Shown here: positions 39,771 through 48,069 of the stretch, one piece after another | Position numbering within the stretch: the stretch's first letter is position 1 | How the letters are laid out: each line of letters begins with the position of its first letter | Origin: Amphritea atlantica | GTDB lineage: Bacteria > Pseudomonadota > Gammaproteobacteria > Pseudomonadales > Balneatricaceae | DNA length: 64,000 bases | Reading direction: 5' to 3' | Assembly: GCF_018860855.1 (NCBI RefSeq) | Contig: NZ_JAHKQE010000034.1 | Coordinates: 1 to 64,000, forward strand | Translations under genes and position numbers: made by a program | Notes under the pieces: generated by a model | Databases searched by the model: none | What the model was told of the DNA's origin: nothing | Seen by the model: the letters and a program-made list of their open reading frames with translations, nothing else

Positions 39771-40645
39771 CAGTTGCTCTCCAAAATAATACCCATACGC
39801 TTGGGAATAGCGTTGATATCCCAGTGTTCGACAGCCCATGCAAGGCATTCGTCGAGACGACAGTCGCTCAGTTCTGCCACCGGCTGCTGCCCCAGAAAAC
39901 GTAACGCGCGAATAATCTGTTGGCGTGTCTGATGAGAATCCAGTGCGGGGGCCAGTGTTTGCTTACTGAGTTTTTGGCCTTGGAGGTTAGTAGCAACTGG
40001 AATGTGAGCATAGATTGGTTGAGGGTAACCGAGTTGCTGTTGTAGATGTATCTGCTTAGGCGTTGAGTCGAGCAGGTCTGAACCGCGGACAATGTGATTG
40101 ATCTGTTGCGCGGCATCGTCAACAGTGACGGCCAGTTGGTAGGCAAAAAAACCATCACGGCGAAAGATAACAAAGTCCTCTATTGGATGATTAGCAGTCT
40201 GCGGGCCTTGGATAAGATCATCAAAGGAGTAATCCTCTGCGCAGATGCTGCGAATAGCGCAGCCGGTCCTGTGCTTCGGTGGATGGACACGACAATAGCC
40301 ATCATAACGATTGCTGCCGGTGCGTTGGCGAATTTTCTGTCGCGAGCAACTGCAGGGATAGGCGAGCTGATGGGAGACAAGCTCTGTTAATGCGTCGTTA
40401 TAGATAGATAGGCGATCACTTTGGTAGATCACTGGCCCATGCCATTCAAAGCCAAACTGTTCTAACGTTTTAAGAATACGGTCAGAGGCGCCTTTGACTA
40501 CGCGGGGCGTGTCTAGGTCTTCGATGCGAACGAGCCAGCGACCATGATGTGCGCGGGCGTCAAGATAGCTGGCAAGTGCAGCCAAAAGAGAGCCAAAGTG
40601 GAGCGGGCCCGTGGGTGAGGGGGCAAAACGACCTGTATAGACCAT
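39770..40645 (-). CDS. gluQRS: Glutamyl-Q tRNA(Asp) synthetase
   Basis: GluQRS attaches glutamate to the queuosine of tRNA-Asp. It resembles the catalytic half of GluRS: YTGRFAPSPTGPLHFGSLLAAL (HIGH-like), zinc ligands in CSCSR and YDGYCRVHP, and GQKLSKQTL as the KMSKS-like motif, with no anticodon-binding domain. The 291 residues match the family length. dksA lies upstream on the same strand, as in E. coli and Pseudomonas. Confidence 0.94.
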   Translation of the reverse strand: MVYTGRFAPSPTGPLHFGSLLAALASYLDARAHHGRWLVRIEDLDTPRVVKGASDRILKTLEQFGFEWHGPVIYQSDRLSIYNDALTELVSHQLAYPCSCSRQKIRQRTGSNRYDGYCRVHPPKHRTGCAIRSICAEDYSFDDLIQGPQTANHPIEDFVIFRRDGFFAYQLAVTVDDAAQQINHIVRGSDLLDSTPKQIHLQQQLGYPQPIYAHIPVATNLQGQKLSKQTLAPALDSHQTRQQIIRALRFLGQQPVAELSDCRLDECLAWAVEHWDINAIPKRMGIILESN

Positions 40646-40648
40646 TGC

Positions 40649-40675
40649 AAAAGCGGCCGACGATGTGTCAGCCGC
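40649..40675 (-). terminator. Terminator/attenuator between dksA and gluQRS
   Basis: On the minus strand GCGGC pairs with GCCGC (40671-40675 with 40653-40657), extended inward by GAC/GTC, and is followed by TTTT. It lies just before the gluQRS start, so part of the dksA transcripts probably end here and the rest continue. A comparable intergenic terminator is known in E. coli. Confidence 0.72.
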
Positions 40676-40681
40676 GTAGAG

Positions 40682-41110
40682 TCAAATACCGAGCTGCTTC
40701 TCTTTGATCTCAGCCAGTGTTTTGCAATCAATACAAAGGGTTGCAGTTGGACGTGCTTCTAGTCGACGCACACCAATCTCTACACCACAGGCTGCACAGT
40801 AACCATAATCATCATCGTCGATGGTTTCCATCGCTTTTGAAATCTTATTGATTAACTTGCGTTCTCGGTCACGGGTCCGCAGTTCGAGGCTGAATTCCTC
40901 TTCCTGGCTAGCCCGATCACTAGGGTCAGCAAAGTTGGTTGCTTCTTCCTGCAGGTGATTTACGGTACGGTCGACCTCTTCCATTAGTTCCTGTTTCCAG
41001 GCGTTCAGGATGCGACGGAAATGATCTTTTTGAGCATCATTCATGTACTCTTCGCCTTCCTTAATCGGATAGGGCTCAAAGTGGGTGAACTGTGTTTCTT
41101 GATTCGGCAT
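40682..41110 (-). CDS. dksA: RNA polymerase-binding factor DksA
   Basis: DksA binds the secondary channel of RNA polymerase and, with ppGpp, controls rRNA and amino-acid promoters. From ATG 41110 (GAGG 7 bases upstream) it has 142 residues. The coiled coil holds the tip FADPSDRASQEEE with its two key Asp. The zinc finger has all four Cys: CAACG and CIDC. A longer frame from 41146 is less likely. Confidence 0.95.
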   Translation of the reverse strand: MPNQETQFTHFEPYPIKEGEEYMNDAQKDHFRRILNAWKQELMEEVDRTVNHLQEEATNFADPSDRASQEEEFSLELRTRDRERKLINKISKAMETIDDDDYGYCAACGVEIGVRRLEARPTATLCIDCKTLAEIKEKQLGI

Positions 41111-41477
41111 AGTTCTGCCTCGCTTCTCTCTCAACAGGTCGGGCAACCGTGCCCGAACGCTTCTACCAACGGCTTTGATGCTGAAGGTTTTTTAAACCAT
41201 CCATCAGAAGGGAGCTGAAGTTACCAGAACCTTTGGGTTAGCACCAGCCCTCAGATCAAAAAACTATTTTTGTTGTGTTATCTGCCTAATTTATTGATTT
41301 TGTCACATGGCTGTGAGCGCTTATCCTCTGAATGCAGCATAATTAATAACTATAGCAGTGATTGTTTGTTATGCCGCATGGGCTTATGGATCAGTTATCT
41401 GGGGGATTCTGCGTTACGGTTATGACTAATGTATAATCCTTGCCATTCAAAAATAGCTAATAAAGGAGCCGCCAGTC
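41111..41477. other. Divergent promoter region between dksA and the aminotransferase
   Basis: No gene is seen. GTCGGGCAACCGTGCCCGAAC near 41138-41158 forms a GGGC/GCCC hairpin in the dksA leader. TATAAT at 41432-41437 is a plausible -10 box for the forward aminotransferase gene, but I could not match a convincing -35. The sequence between is AT-rich. Confidence 0.4.
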
Positions 41478-42635
41478 ATGAATAATTGGTCGGATCGGGT
41501 CGCTGATATTGAGTCGTTTAAAGTCATGGATCTGCTAAAGCGTGCTAAAGAGCTGGAAACTCAAGGGCATGATGTGGTGCATATGTGTGCGGGTGAACCA
41601 GACTTCGCTACACCAGCACCTATTGCTGAGGCCGGTATTGCTGCGATTCAGGATGGACATACACAATATACCCCGGCGGCGGGTATTCCTGCGTTACGAG
41701 AGGCGATTGCCGGTTTTTATCAGTACCGCTACGGTCTGGATATTCCCGCTGAGCGGATTATTGTGACGGCAGGAGCCTCCGGCGCATTATTGATGGTGTT
41801 TGCGACGCTCGCGAATCCAGGTCAGACCTTTATGATGGCGGATCCGGGTTATCCCTGTAATCCTCGGTTTTTACGTTTATTAGAGGCGCGTGGGCAGTTA
41901 GTGCCGGTTGAGGCAGCCGATAACTATCAATTAACACCGGCGTTAATTGAACAGCATTGGCAGGAGAATACGGCTGGCGTTCTATTGGCCTCACCGTCAA
42001 ACCCCACCGGTAGCGTTGTACCGCGAGAGCAGCTCGAATTGATCGCACAAACGGTGAAAGGCAAGGGAGGTCATCTGGTGGTGGATGAGCTCTACCACGG
42101 GCTTACCTATGGTTTTGATGCTACCTCAGTGCTGTCTGTGGATCAGGATGCTTTCGTACTCAATAGTTTCTCCAAGTATTTTGGTATGACCGGCTGGCGA
42201 TTGGGTTGGACCGTCGTGCCGGAATCGGCGGCTCCCGATATCGAGCGACTGGCGCAGAACCTGTTTATTTCACCGCCGACCATTGCTCAGCATGCGGCGT
42301 TGGCGGCATTTCGTCCGGAAACGCTTGAAATTCTTGAGCAGCGTCGGGAGGCTTTTAAGGAACGTCGAGATCTGCTGGTGGATGGTTTGCGGGCGCTAGG
42401 GTTTGGAATTCCGCTGATGCCGGAAGGTGCTTTTTATGTCTATGCCGATGCTTCCCGTTTTACCGACAATACCTTCGATTTCTGCTGGGATCTGTTAGAA
42501 CAGGATAAGGTTGCGGTGACACCCGGTGTTGATTTTGGTGAATATCAGGCAAACCGTTATATCCGTTTCTCCTATACCACCAGTGTGACGCAGATTGAAA
42601 AAGCGTTAGCGCGTTTGCGGTTGAGACTGAGCTGA
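41478..42635 (+). CDS. Class I/II pyridoxal-phosphate aminotransferase
   Basis: This 385-residue fold type I aminotransferase has GEPDFATP, the cofactor region VTAGASGALLM, SPSNPTGSV, VDELYHGLTY and the Schiff-base Lys in NSFSKYFGMTGWRLGW. The C-terminal Arg lies in RYIRFSY. The amino-acid substrate cannot be told from sequence alone. A GGAG ribosome site precedes ATG 41478. Its stop overlaps the sfsA start (TGATG), the same pairing next to dksA as in Pseudomonas. Confidence 0.92.
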   Translation: MNNWSDRVADIESFKVMDLLKRAKELETQGHDVVHMCAGEPDFATPAPIAEAGIAAIQDGHTQYTPAAGIPALREAIAGFYQYRYGLDIPAERIIVTAGASGALLMVFATLANPGQTFMMADPGYPCNPRFLRLLEARGQLVPVEAADNYQLTPALIEQHWQENTAGVLLASPSNPTGSVVPREQLELIAQTVKGKGGHLVVDELYHGLTYGFDATSVLSVDQDAFVLNSFSKYFGMTGWRLGWTVVPESAAPDIERLAQNLFISPPTIAQHAALAAFRPETLEILEQRREAFKERRDLLVDGLRALGFGIPLMPEGAFYVYADASRFTDNTFDFCWDLLEQDKVAVTPGVDFGEYQANRYIRFSYTTSVTQIEKALARLRLRLS

Positions 42636-43339
42636 TGCAACTTCAAAAGATGCAGTCCGGGCGGCTGATCAAGCGTTATAAGCGCTTTTTGGCAGATATC
42701 GTGCTGGATAGTGGTGAGCAACTAACGGTGCACTGCCCTAATACCGGTTCGATGAAAAACTGTGCCGATCCGGACAGTGTGGTGTGGGTTCAAGATTCGG
42801 GTAATCTAAAGCGAAAATATCTGTTTGGTTGGGAGTTGGTTCAAGTTGAAGAACGCTTTTGGGCCTGTATTAATACGGGACGAGCGAATGCTTTGATTCG
42901 AGAAGCGATTGAAGACGGTATCATCGGTGAGTTACAAGGCTATCAGCAGATTCGTCAGGAAGTGAAATATGGCGATGAGAGTAGTCGTATCGACCTTTTG
43001 TTGGAAAGTGCTGATCGACCACTTTGTTATGTCGAGATCAAAAATGTCACGCTGTTAGAGCATGATGGTATCGGGTCTTTTCCCGATGCGGTTACCACTC
43101 GGGGTGCTAAACATCTACGAGAATTGATGCTAATGGTGTCCCAGGGGCATCGGGCGGTGTTGATGTTTTGTGTGCCTCATACTGGAATAAAGCAGGTGCG
43201 ACCGGCGGATCATATCGATCCTGAGTATGGTCGGTTACTGCGTGATGCTGCGGCGGCAGGCGTGGAGGTCTATGCCTATGGTGCCAGCATTACACCGCAG
43301 CAGGTGACGATTAGCCACTCGCTGCCGGTGTGTCTCTGA
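42635..43339 (+). CDS. sfsA: SfsA family DNA-binding/sugar fermentation stimulation protein
   Basis: The 234 residues match SfsA: LIKRYKRFLADIVL, HCPNTGSMKNC, RANALIREAI, SRIDLLLE, CYVEIKNVTL and FPDAVTTRGAKHLRELM. The E/K and D/E residues resemble nuclease-fold active sites, but the true role is unsettled; in E. coli it was linked to maltose metabolism. It overlaps the aminotransferase stop by one base, and its own stop abuts that of the convergent Rieske gene. Confidence 0.93.
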   Translation: MQLQKMQSGRLIKRYKRFLADIVLDSGEQLTVHCPNTGSMKNCADPDSVVWVQDSGNLKRKYLFGWELVQVEERFWACINTGRANALIREAIEDGIIGELQGYQQIRQEVKYGDESSRIDLLLESADRPLCYVEIKNVTLLEHDGIGSFPDAVTTRGAKHLRELMLMVSQGHRAVLMFCVPHTGIKQVRPADHIDPEYGRLLRDAAAAGVEVYAYGASITPQQVTISHSLPVCL

Positions 43340-43663
43340 TTACGGTATGCAAACCTTGCCCTCTATAATCTCAAAGCTAACCGGTGCTAGTTTGGCGCCG
43401 GTGCAGGGGCCCGCAATGCATAAGCCCTGATCAATGGTGAAAAGTGCACCGTGGGTAGAGCACTGAATAAACTGCTTTTCAGCATCAAGGAACGTATCGG
43501 GTATCCACTCCAGCGGGATGCCTTTATGCGGACAGCGGTTTTCATATAGATAGATATTACCCTGACGGTTGACGGCAAAGAGCTTTCGCTCACCGAGGTC
43601 GACCCCTTTTGCGCTGTTTTCTGGCAGTTCGCTGACTGCAAATAATGGTGTCACTGTAGTCAT
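43340..43663 (-). CDS. Rieske [2Fe-2S] ferredoxin-like protein
   Basis: This 107-residue protein has a single Rieske domain. The cluster ligands are clear: CPHKG (Cys and His) and CSTHGA (Cys and His) about 20 residues later. No signal peptide or membrane helix is present, so it should be cytosolic. Such small Rieske proteins act as electron carriers for oxygenases or reductases; no partner lies beside it. Confidence 0.9.
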   Translation of the reverse strand: MTTVTPLFAVSELPENSAKGVDLGERKLFAVNRQGNIYLYENRCPHKGIPLEWIPDTFLDAEKQFIQCSTHGALFTIDQGLCIAGPCTGAKLAPVSFEIIEGKVCIP

Positions 43664-43780
43664 GCTGAATCCGTTTAATGATCCTATGAGAAAATATCAG
43701 ACAGGTGTGTCGATACTGCTATTATAATCGCCAACTTTTGTGACTAATTACACCTTTTAAATAAAATGTGATCTGAATCT

Positions 43781-44629
43781 GTGAACAGCCTGCTGGCCAC
43801 TTTATTTAAGTGGCGTATTTTGATGATAACCATTGCTGTGTCGGCGGTTGCCCACGCAGCTTTGATCGGCGGCTGGCTGTTATCAACGCAAGCGCCGTAT
43901 GTCGGAGGACAGATGTTGACTGTCAGTGTCAGTGCAGCGGCTTCAGATAGTCATATAGATGCGGCGAATGCGGTTGTGAATGATCGCCCGATCGAGCCTG
44001 CAGATGTCGCTGCAACTCAGAGCGTACCTGATCAACTTGATAATAAACCCTCTGAACAGAGTATCGTTCAGCCCGCTCATGCGGTTACTCAGCCTAAGCT
44101 TGAGAGCATCGAGCAGCAAAGCGAGCAGGTAAAGGAACAGCCCCGGCTTAAACCATCAAAGCCTGTACATAGCGCCATACCTGTTTCGGAAAAAGCGACT
44201 TTAGATAAAGCGGCATTAGCGCAGCAGGTCATAGAAAAGCCGGTGTCGCAGGCGAAACCGGTTATTAATAATGCGGCGAATCAGGTGAATACTTCAGAAA
44301 TTAAGCCGGTATCACCCGACGATTTAGGGTCGCAAGGTGCGCCGTTATATCAGTCGCAACCGCAATACCTGACGCCGCCGCAGCCCCCAAAATATCCTCG
44401 TTTGGCGCGTAAGCGGGGGATTGAAGGGCGGGTGTTGTTGCACGTTATGATCGACCGACAAGGCGCAGTAACGGCGTTGAGTGTGGAGCGCAGCTCGGGC
44501 TCTGCTCTGCTTGATCGGGCCGCGCAGAAAGCGGTTCAGCGCTGGCAGTTTGTGCCGGCACGGCAAAACGGCGTAGCGGTAGCCTCCTATGTGCGTGTGC
44601 CCATTGACTTTGTATTGGAGAAACATTGA
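43781..44629 (+). CDS. tonB: TonB-family energy transducer
   Basis: TonB links the inner-membrane proton motive force to outer-membrane receptors. The 282 residues show one N-terminal membrane anchor (about 12-35), a long Pro/Gln/Lys-rich periplasmic spacer (about 75-185) and a C-terminal TonB domain (PKYPRLARKRGIEGRVLLHVMIDRQGAV .. SGSALLDRAAQKAVQRWQFVPA). The start is GTG 43781; a later ATG near 43823 is possible. No exbB or exbD adjoins. The stop overlaps the permease start, tying this copy to the ABC system. Confidence 0.9.
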   Translation: MNSLLATLFKWRILMITIAVSAVAHAALIGGWLLSTQAPYVGGQMLTVSVSAAASDSHIDAANAVVNDRPIEPADVAATQSVPDQLDNKPSEQSIVQPAHAVTQPKLESIEQQSEQVKEQPRLKPSKPVHSAIPVSEKATLDKAALAQQVIEKPVSQAKPVINNAANQVNTSEIKPVSPDDLGSQGAPLYQSQPQYLTPPQPPKYPRLARKRGIEGRVLLHVMIDRQGAVTALSVERSSGSALLDRAAQKAVQRWQFVPARQNGVAVASYVRVPIDFVLEKH

Positions 44630-45618
44630 TGAGTCATCGCAAGGTTGTCTTAGGGTTAGCAGGGTTGTTGCCGCTAGTGATGCTGGTTTCACTGCTAACC
44701 GGGCCGGTATCCTTGGATTTGACGACGATTTTTGATCAGTCGGTGGCAGCTCAGGTGTTTTGGCAATTGCGGGTGCCCCGTTTACTGCTAACGTTGTTAG
44801 CCGGTGGATTGTTAGCTATTACGGGCGCCGCAGCTCAATCGTTGTTCCGTAACCCTTTGGCCGATCCCGGCTTGATTGGTATTTCTGCCGGTGCTGCGCT
44901 TAGTGCGGGGGTGATGATGGTGTTGCTGGGCAGTTCAGTGTATCTGTTGGGTGGGCTAATGCTGCCGCTGGCTGCGTTTGTTGGTGGTGTATTAACCACG
45001 CTATTGGTCGCAAGGTTATCGGTGACGTTACAGGGGGTGTCTGTGACCAATATGCTGCTCTGTGGGATCGCCATCAATGCGATTGCGCTAGCAGGGCTTG
45101 GTGGTTTGAAATATCTGGCGGGCGATCAGCAGCTGCGACAGTTAAGCTTCTGGATGCTGGGCAGTCTGAATCATAGTCGCTGGCAGGATCTGTTGGTGCT
45201 GCTGGTGGCTGCCGTGCCGGTGTTATGGCTGTTGCCGCGCTATGGACAGAAACTCAATCTGTTACTCTTAGGGGAGCAGCAGGCGAGTCTACTGGGGCTG
45301 GATGTCATACGCTGTAAGCGGGCAATGATACTGTTGATTGCGCTTGGTGTTGGGGCGGTGGTGGCGTTGACCGGTATTATTGGCTTTGTTGGGTTGGTGG
45401 TGCCTCATCTTGTGCGGTTGTTAACCGGTCCGGATAATCGTCGTTTGTTGCCGTTGTCTGCGTTGTTGGGGGCTGTTTTGCTAACCTTGGCGGATATTAT
45501 TTCGCGGTTATTGGTTTCCCCTGCAGAGTTGCCGGTGGGTATTGTCACTGCGCTGGTGGGTGGGCCGTTTTTTTTGCTGTTGTTAACGCGCCGTAAGCGG
45601 GAGTTGCGAGTATGTTGA
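44629..45618 (+). CDS. hmuU: FecCD-type iron/haemin ABC transporter permease
   Basis: This 329-residue inner-membrane permease with about 9-10 helices belongs to the BtuC/FecCD family: LRVPRLLLTLLAGGLLAITGAAAQSLFRNPLADPGLIGISAGA, then TGIIGFVGLVVPHLVRLLTGPDNRRLLPLSALLGA. The closest type is HmuU of haemin importers, from its pairing with a HmuV-like ATPase, but siderophore transport is possible. ATG 44629 overlaps the tonB stop. The gene overlaps hmuV by 7 bases. Confidence 0.88.
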   Translation: MSHRKVVLGLAGLLPLVMLVSLLTGPVSLDLTTIFDQSVAAQVFWQLRVPRLLLTLLAGGLLAITGAAAQSLFRNPLADPGLIGISAGAALSAGVMMVLLGSSVYLLGGLMLPLAAFVGGVLTTLLVARLSVTLQGVSVTNMLLCGIAINAIALAGLGGLKYLAGDQQLRQLSFWMLGSLNHSRWQDLLVLLVAAVPVLWLLPRYGQKLNLLLLGEQQASLLGLDVIRCKRAMILLIALGVGAVVALTGIIGFVGLVVPHLVRLLTGPDNRRLLPLSALLGAVLLTLADIISRLLVSPAELPVGIVTALVGGPFFLLLLTRRKRELRVC

Positions 45619-46376
45619 AGGCGTCAGGGATCTGCCTGAAACGTAGCGCTAAAACCTTACTTGAGGATATTAGTTTAGAGCTGCGTCCCGGTGAAATTAC
45701 CGTGTTGTTAGGGCCGAATGGCGCGGGCAAGTCGACGTTGTTAGGGCTGTTATCAGGACTGCAGTCAGCAGATAGTGGTGCTGTGAGTCTCAATGAACAG
45801 TTAGTCAGTGAGATCGACCCTCAGCTGCGAGCGCGCTTTATGGCGATGTATACCCAGCAGCAGCCGCTTAATTTCCCTTTTCGGGTGGAAGAGGTTGTTG
45901 CCTTGGGGTGTTATCCGTTGATGCTGCCTTCTGACTTAACCGCTGTTCGCGTCAGCGACTGTTTGGCTCAGTTTGAGTTACAGTCGCTAGCCCTGCGAGA
46001 CTATACCTCGCTGTCAGGAGGTGAACAGCAGCGGGTGCAAGTGGCTCGTGTATTGGCGCAGGTCGGTGAGGAGTGTCAGGTTTTATTGCTCGATGAGCCG
46101 GTGAGTGAGATGGACCTTAAGTATCAACAACTCTTGTTGCAGCGTGTTCGGGCGGTAGCCCAGCGTGGGGTGGCGGTTTGCTGTGTACTGCATGACTTAA
46201 ATCTTGCCGCGCAGTTGGCTGATCAGGTGGTCTTATTGCAACAGGGGCGGATGTTTGGCGTTGGATCGGTTGCCAAGGTGATGACGGCTATCAACCTGAG
46301 TCAGCTCTATGGTGCTGCCGTGACTCAGGTGGTCAGTGATCCCCAGCCGGTGTTTGTCAGTGGTTTAATATCATAA
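45612..46376 (+). CDS. hmuV: Haemin-type ABC transporter ATP-binding protein
   Basis: The 254 residues form a complete ABC ATPase: Walker A GPNGAGKST near 35, Q-loop, signature LSGGEQQRVQVARVLAQ near 138, Walker B VLLLDEPVSEMDLK and switch His in LHDLN. FPFRVEEVVALGCYP is typical of HmuV. It ends the tonB-hmuU-hmuV operon. No periplasmic binding protein (HmuT) or receptor gene is adjacent; these must lie elsewhere. Confidence 0.9.
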   Translation: MLKASGICLKRSAKTLLEDISLELRPGEITVLLGPNGAGKSTLLGLLSGLQSADSGAVSLNEQLVSEIDPQLRARFMAMYTQQQPLNFPFRVEEVVALGCYPLMLPSDLTAVRVSDCLAQFELQSLALRDYTSLSGGEQQRVQVARVLAQVGEECQVLLLDEPVSEMDLKYQQLLLQRVRAVAQRGVAVCCVLHDLNLAAQLADQVVLLQQGRMFGVGSVAKVMTAINLSQLYGAAVTQVVSDPQPVFVSGLIS

Positions 46377-46394
46377 AGTCACTGATTAGGCGGC

Positions 46395-48008
46395 TCAGGG
46401 GATTAGCGGTACATCGATTAGCGGGTCTTGGCTGATGTGATCACATAGCTGGTGGATGGCTTGGTCGCCAAGGGTATTAATCCGGTAGCTGTAAGCGAGC
46501 TCATCGTCTTGTAATGACTGTTTACTCTCTTGTTGCTGGCGCATAATAGTGACATCGGCATCGGAGGGGTCAATACCTTCTTCTTGGCGAATCTCTAAGC
46601 GCTTTTCCATTGTGTTCTGCTCGCAATAGCAGGCGATAATACGCATCTCAATCCCGAGTTTTTGGGCCATTTTATGGTAGTTGTTACGTGTTCTTTCGCG
46701 AATAAAGGTAGCGTCTACGATGACGGTTTCGCCGGCGGTGAGTAGTTTTCGAGTTAGGGCTTTGAGGTGGTTGTAAGTGTGTACATTCATCTCATTACCA
46801 TACATCTCGAGGTTTTCGCCCTTAAGGTTGAACTCCCGATGCAATCGTTTGCGTTCAACATCTGAACGTATGCGGATGGCGCCACTGCGTTCGAGAAGCT
46901 GTTGACTCAAATAACTTTTGCCACTGCCTGATACCCCATGCATTAAAAACAGCACAGGAGAGGGTTTGTTGGCATAGCTTAAGGCAAGTTTGATATAGCG
47001 TCGATACTCGGTCAGATCGCGTTCCGCGCCGATCATCGCGACCTTAGCGCGCACCATCGCCCGATAGCCTTTATAGAAATTCAGTAGTTGTGTGCCATCG
47101 TAATCACCGGTGATTTCCAGATAGCGGTTAAGGCAACGGTGGGATAGCGCGTGTTGTTCGTTGGCTTCGAGATCCATCAGCAGGAAAGCGAGATCACAGA
47201 TGGTATCGATCCAGCGAAATTCAAGGTTAAACTCGATACAATCAAACAGCCTAACCTGACCCTCTAGCAGGGTGGTATTCGCTAGATGTAGGTCACCATG
47301 GCATTCGCGGATATTTCCTTCGCGTTTGCGCTGCTCAAATTTTGACAAGAGGCTGCGAAACTGTTGGCTGACTTGATAAGCGAGTTGTTGCAGTTCCATC
47401 CAGTCATCGAGGGTGTCGAGGTGCTCACTGGTATGGCTAAAATTATCGCTGACCAACTGCCAGATGGTGTCCGGCTCTCCCCAAGGCCCGTCGGTGGTGG
47501 CATGAGGCACCCGCAAATGGAAATCTGCAATCTGCTGACTGAGTTCATCAATGTGAGCGGGTAGTAGGGCGTGATTCAGTAGTAATCGATCTAATCGCAA
47601 AGAATCATCAAACTGCCGCATTTTTACGGCATACTCAAACGGCACCTCTTGGCTGTCCGTTTGTATGTTGTCTGAGTTGTCATTGATGGCGACTGAAACC
47701 GGTTCAGCCGTGGTTAATTGCACATCAATTAGTTTAGGGTTGGTGGGCGTGCCGCAAATAGCGACCACCTGTTGATAGATATCCGGCGCTAAACGCTGAT
47801 TCAACCGTAGTTCTTCAGAACAATAGTGTTTGCGACTCTCTAGACTGGTAAAATCGAGAAAGCCGAAATTAACCGGTTTTTTGATTTTATAGGCGACTTC
47901 CCCCGTCAGGATTACCCAAGAGATATGCGTCTCAATCACCCGTATATCATGGGTCGGATGCGGGTAATGGCTAGAGTTGGACAGGGCGGTGATCAGTTCT
48001 TGAGTCAT
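46395..48008 (-). CDS. Aminoglycoside-phosphotransferase-like / AAA kinase fusion protein
   Basis: The protein fuses an APH-type kinase fold (about 1-345), with RECHGDLHLANT and LFDCIEFNLEFRWIDTICDLAF, to a P-loop kinase domain (about 350-537) with Walker A GVSGSGKSYLSQQL and VIVDATFIRERTRN. Such fusions are common in gammaproteobacteria and uncharacterised; the name does not imply drug resistance. I prefer ATG 48008 (537 residues), because relatives start with a short M-x-QELI-like segment. GTG 48050 is an alternative. It is convergent with hmuV and divergent from the PBP1b gene. Confidence 0.85.
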   Translation of the reverse strand: MTQELITALSNSSHYPHPTHDIRVIETHISWVILTGEVAYKIKKPVNFGFLDFTSLESRKHYCSEELRLNQRLAPDIYQQVVAICGTPTNPKLIDVQLTTAEPVSVAINDNSDNIQTDSQEVPFEYAVKMRQFDDSLRLDRLLLNHALLPAHIDELSQQIADFHLRVPHATTDGPWGEPDTIWQLVSDNFSHTSEHLDTLDDWMELQQLAYQVSQQFRSLLSKFEQRKREGNIRECHGDLHLANTTLLEGQVRLFDCIEFNLEFRWIDTICDLAFLLMDLEANEQHALSHRCLNRYLEITGDYDGTQLLNFYKGYRAMVRAKVAMIGAERDLTEYRRYIKLALSYANKPSPVLFLMHGVSGSGKSYLSQQLLERSGAIRIRSDVERKRLHREFNLKGENLEMYGNEMNVHTYNHLKALTRKLLTAGETVIVDATFIRERTRNNYHKMAQKLGIEMRIIACYCEQNTMEKRLEIRQEEGIDPSDADVTIMRQQQESKQSLQDDELAYSYRINTLGDQAIHQLCDHISQDPLIDVPLIP

Positions 48009-48069
48009 AAAGTCAGTATGCAGTTTCAGTAGGTCATTGCCGGAATTCACAGAGGATTATACGTAGCCC

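Noticed and set aside
39594-39848. 84-residue version of CbrX
   Set aside because: The extra 26 N-terminal residues read through the end of gluQRS; the ATG at 39770 overlaps the gluQRS stop and gives the membrane protein proper.
43664-43780. Fur box before tonB-hmuUV
   Set aside because: I looked for a GATAATGATAATCATTATC-like match and found none; only a TATAAT-like hexamer near 43722 without a good -35.
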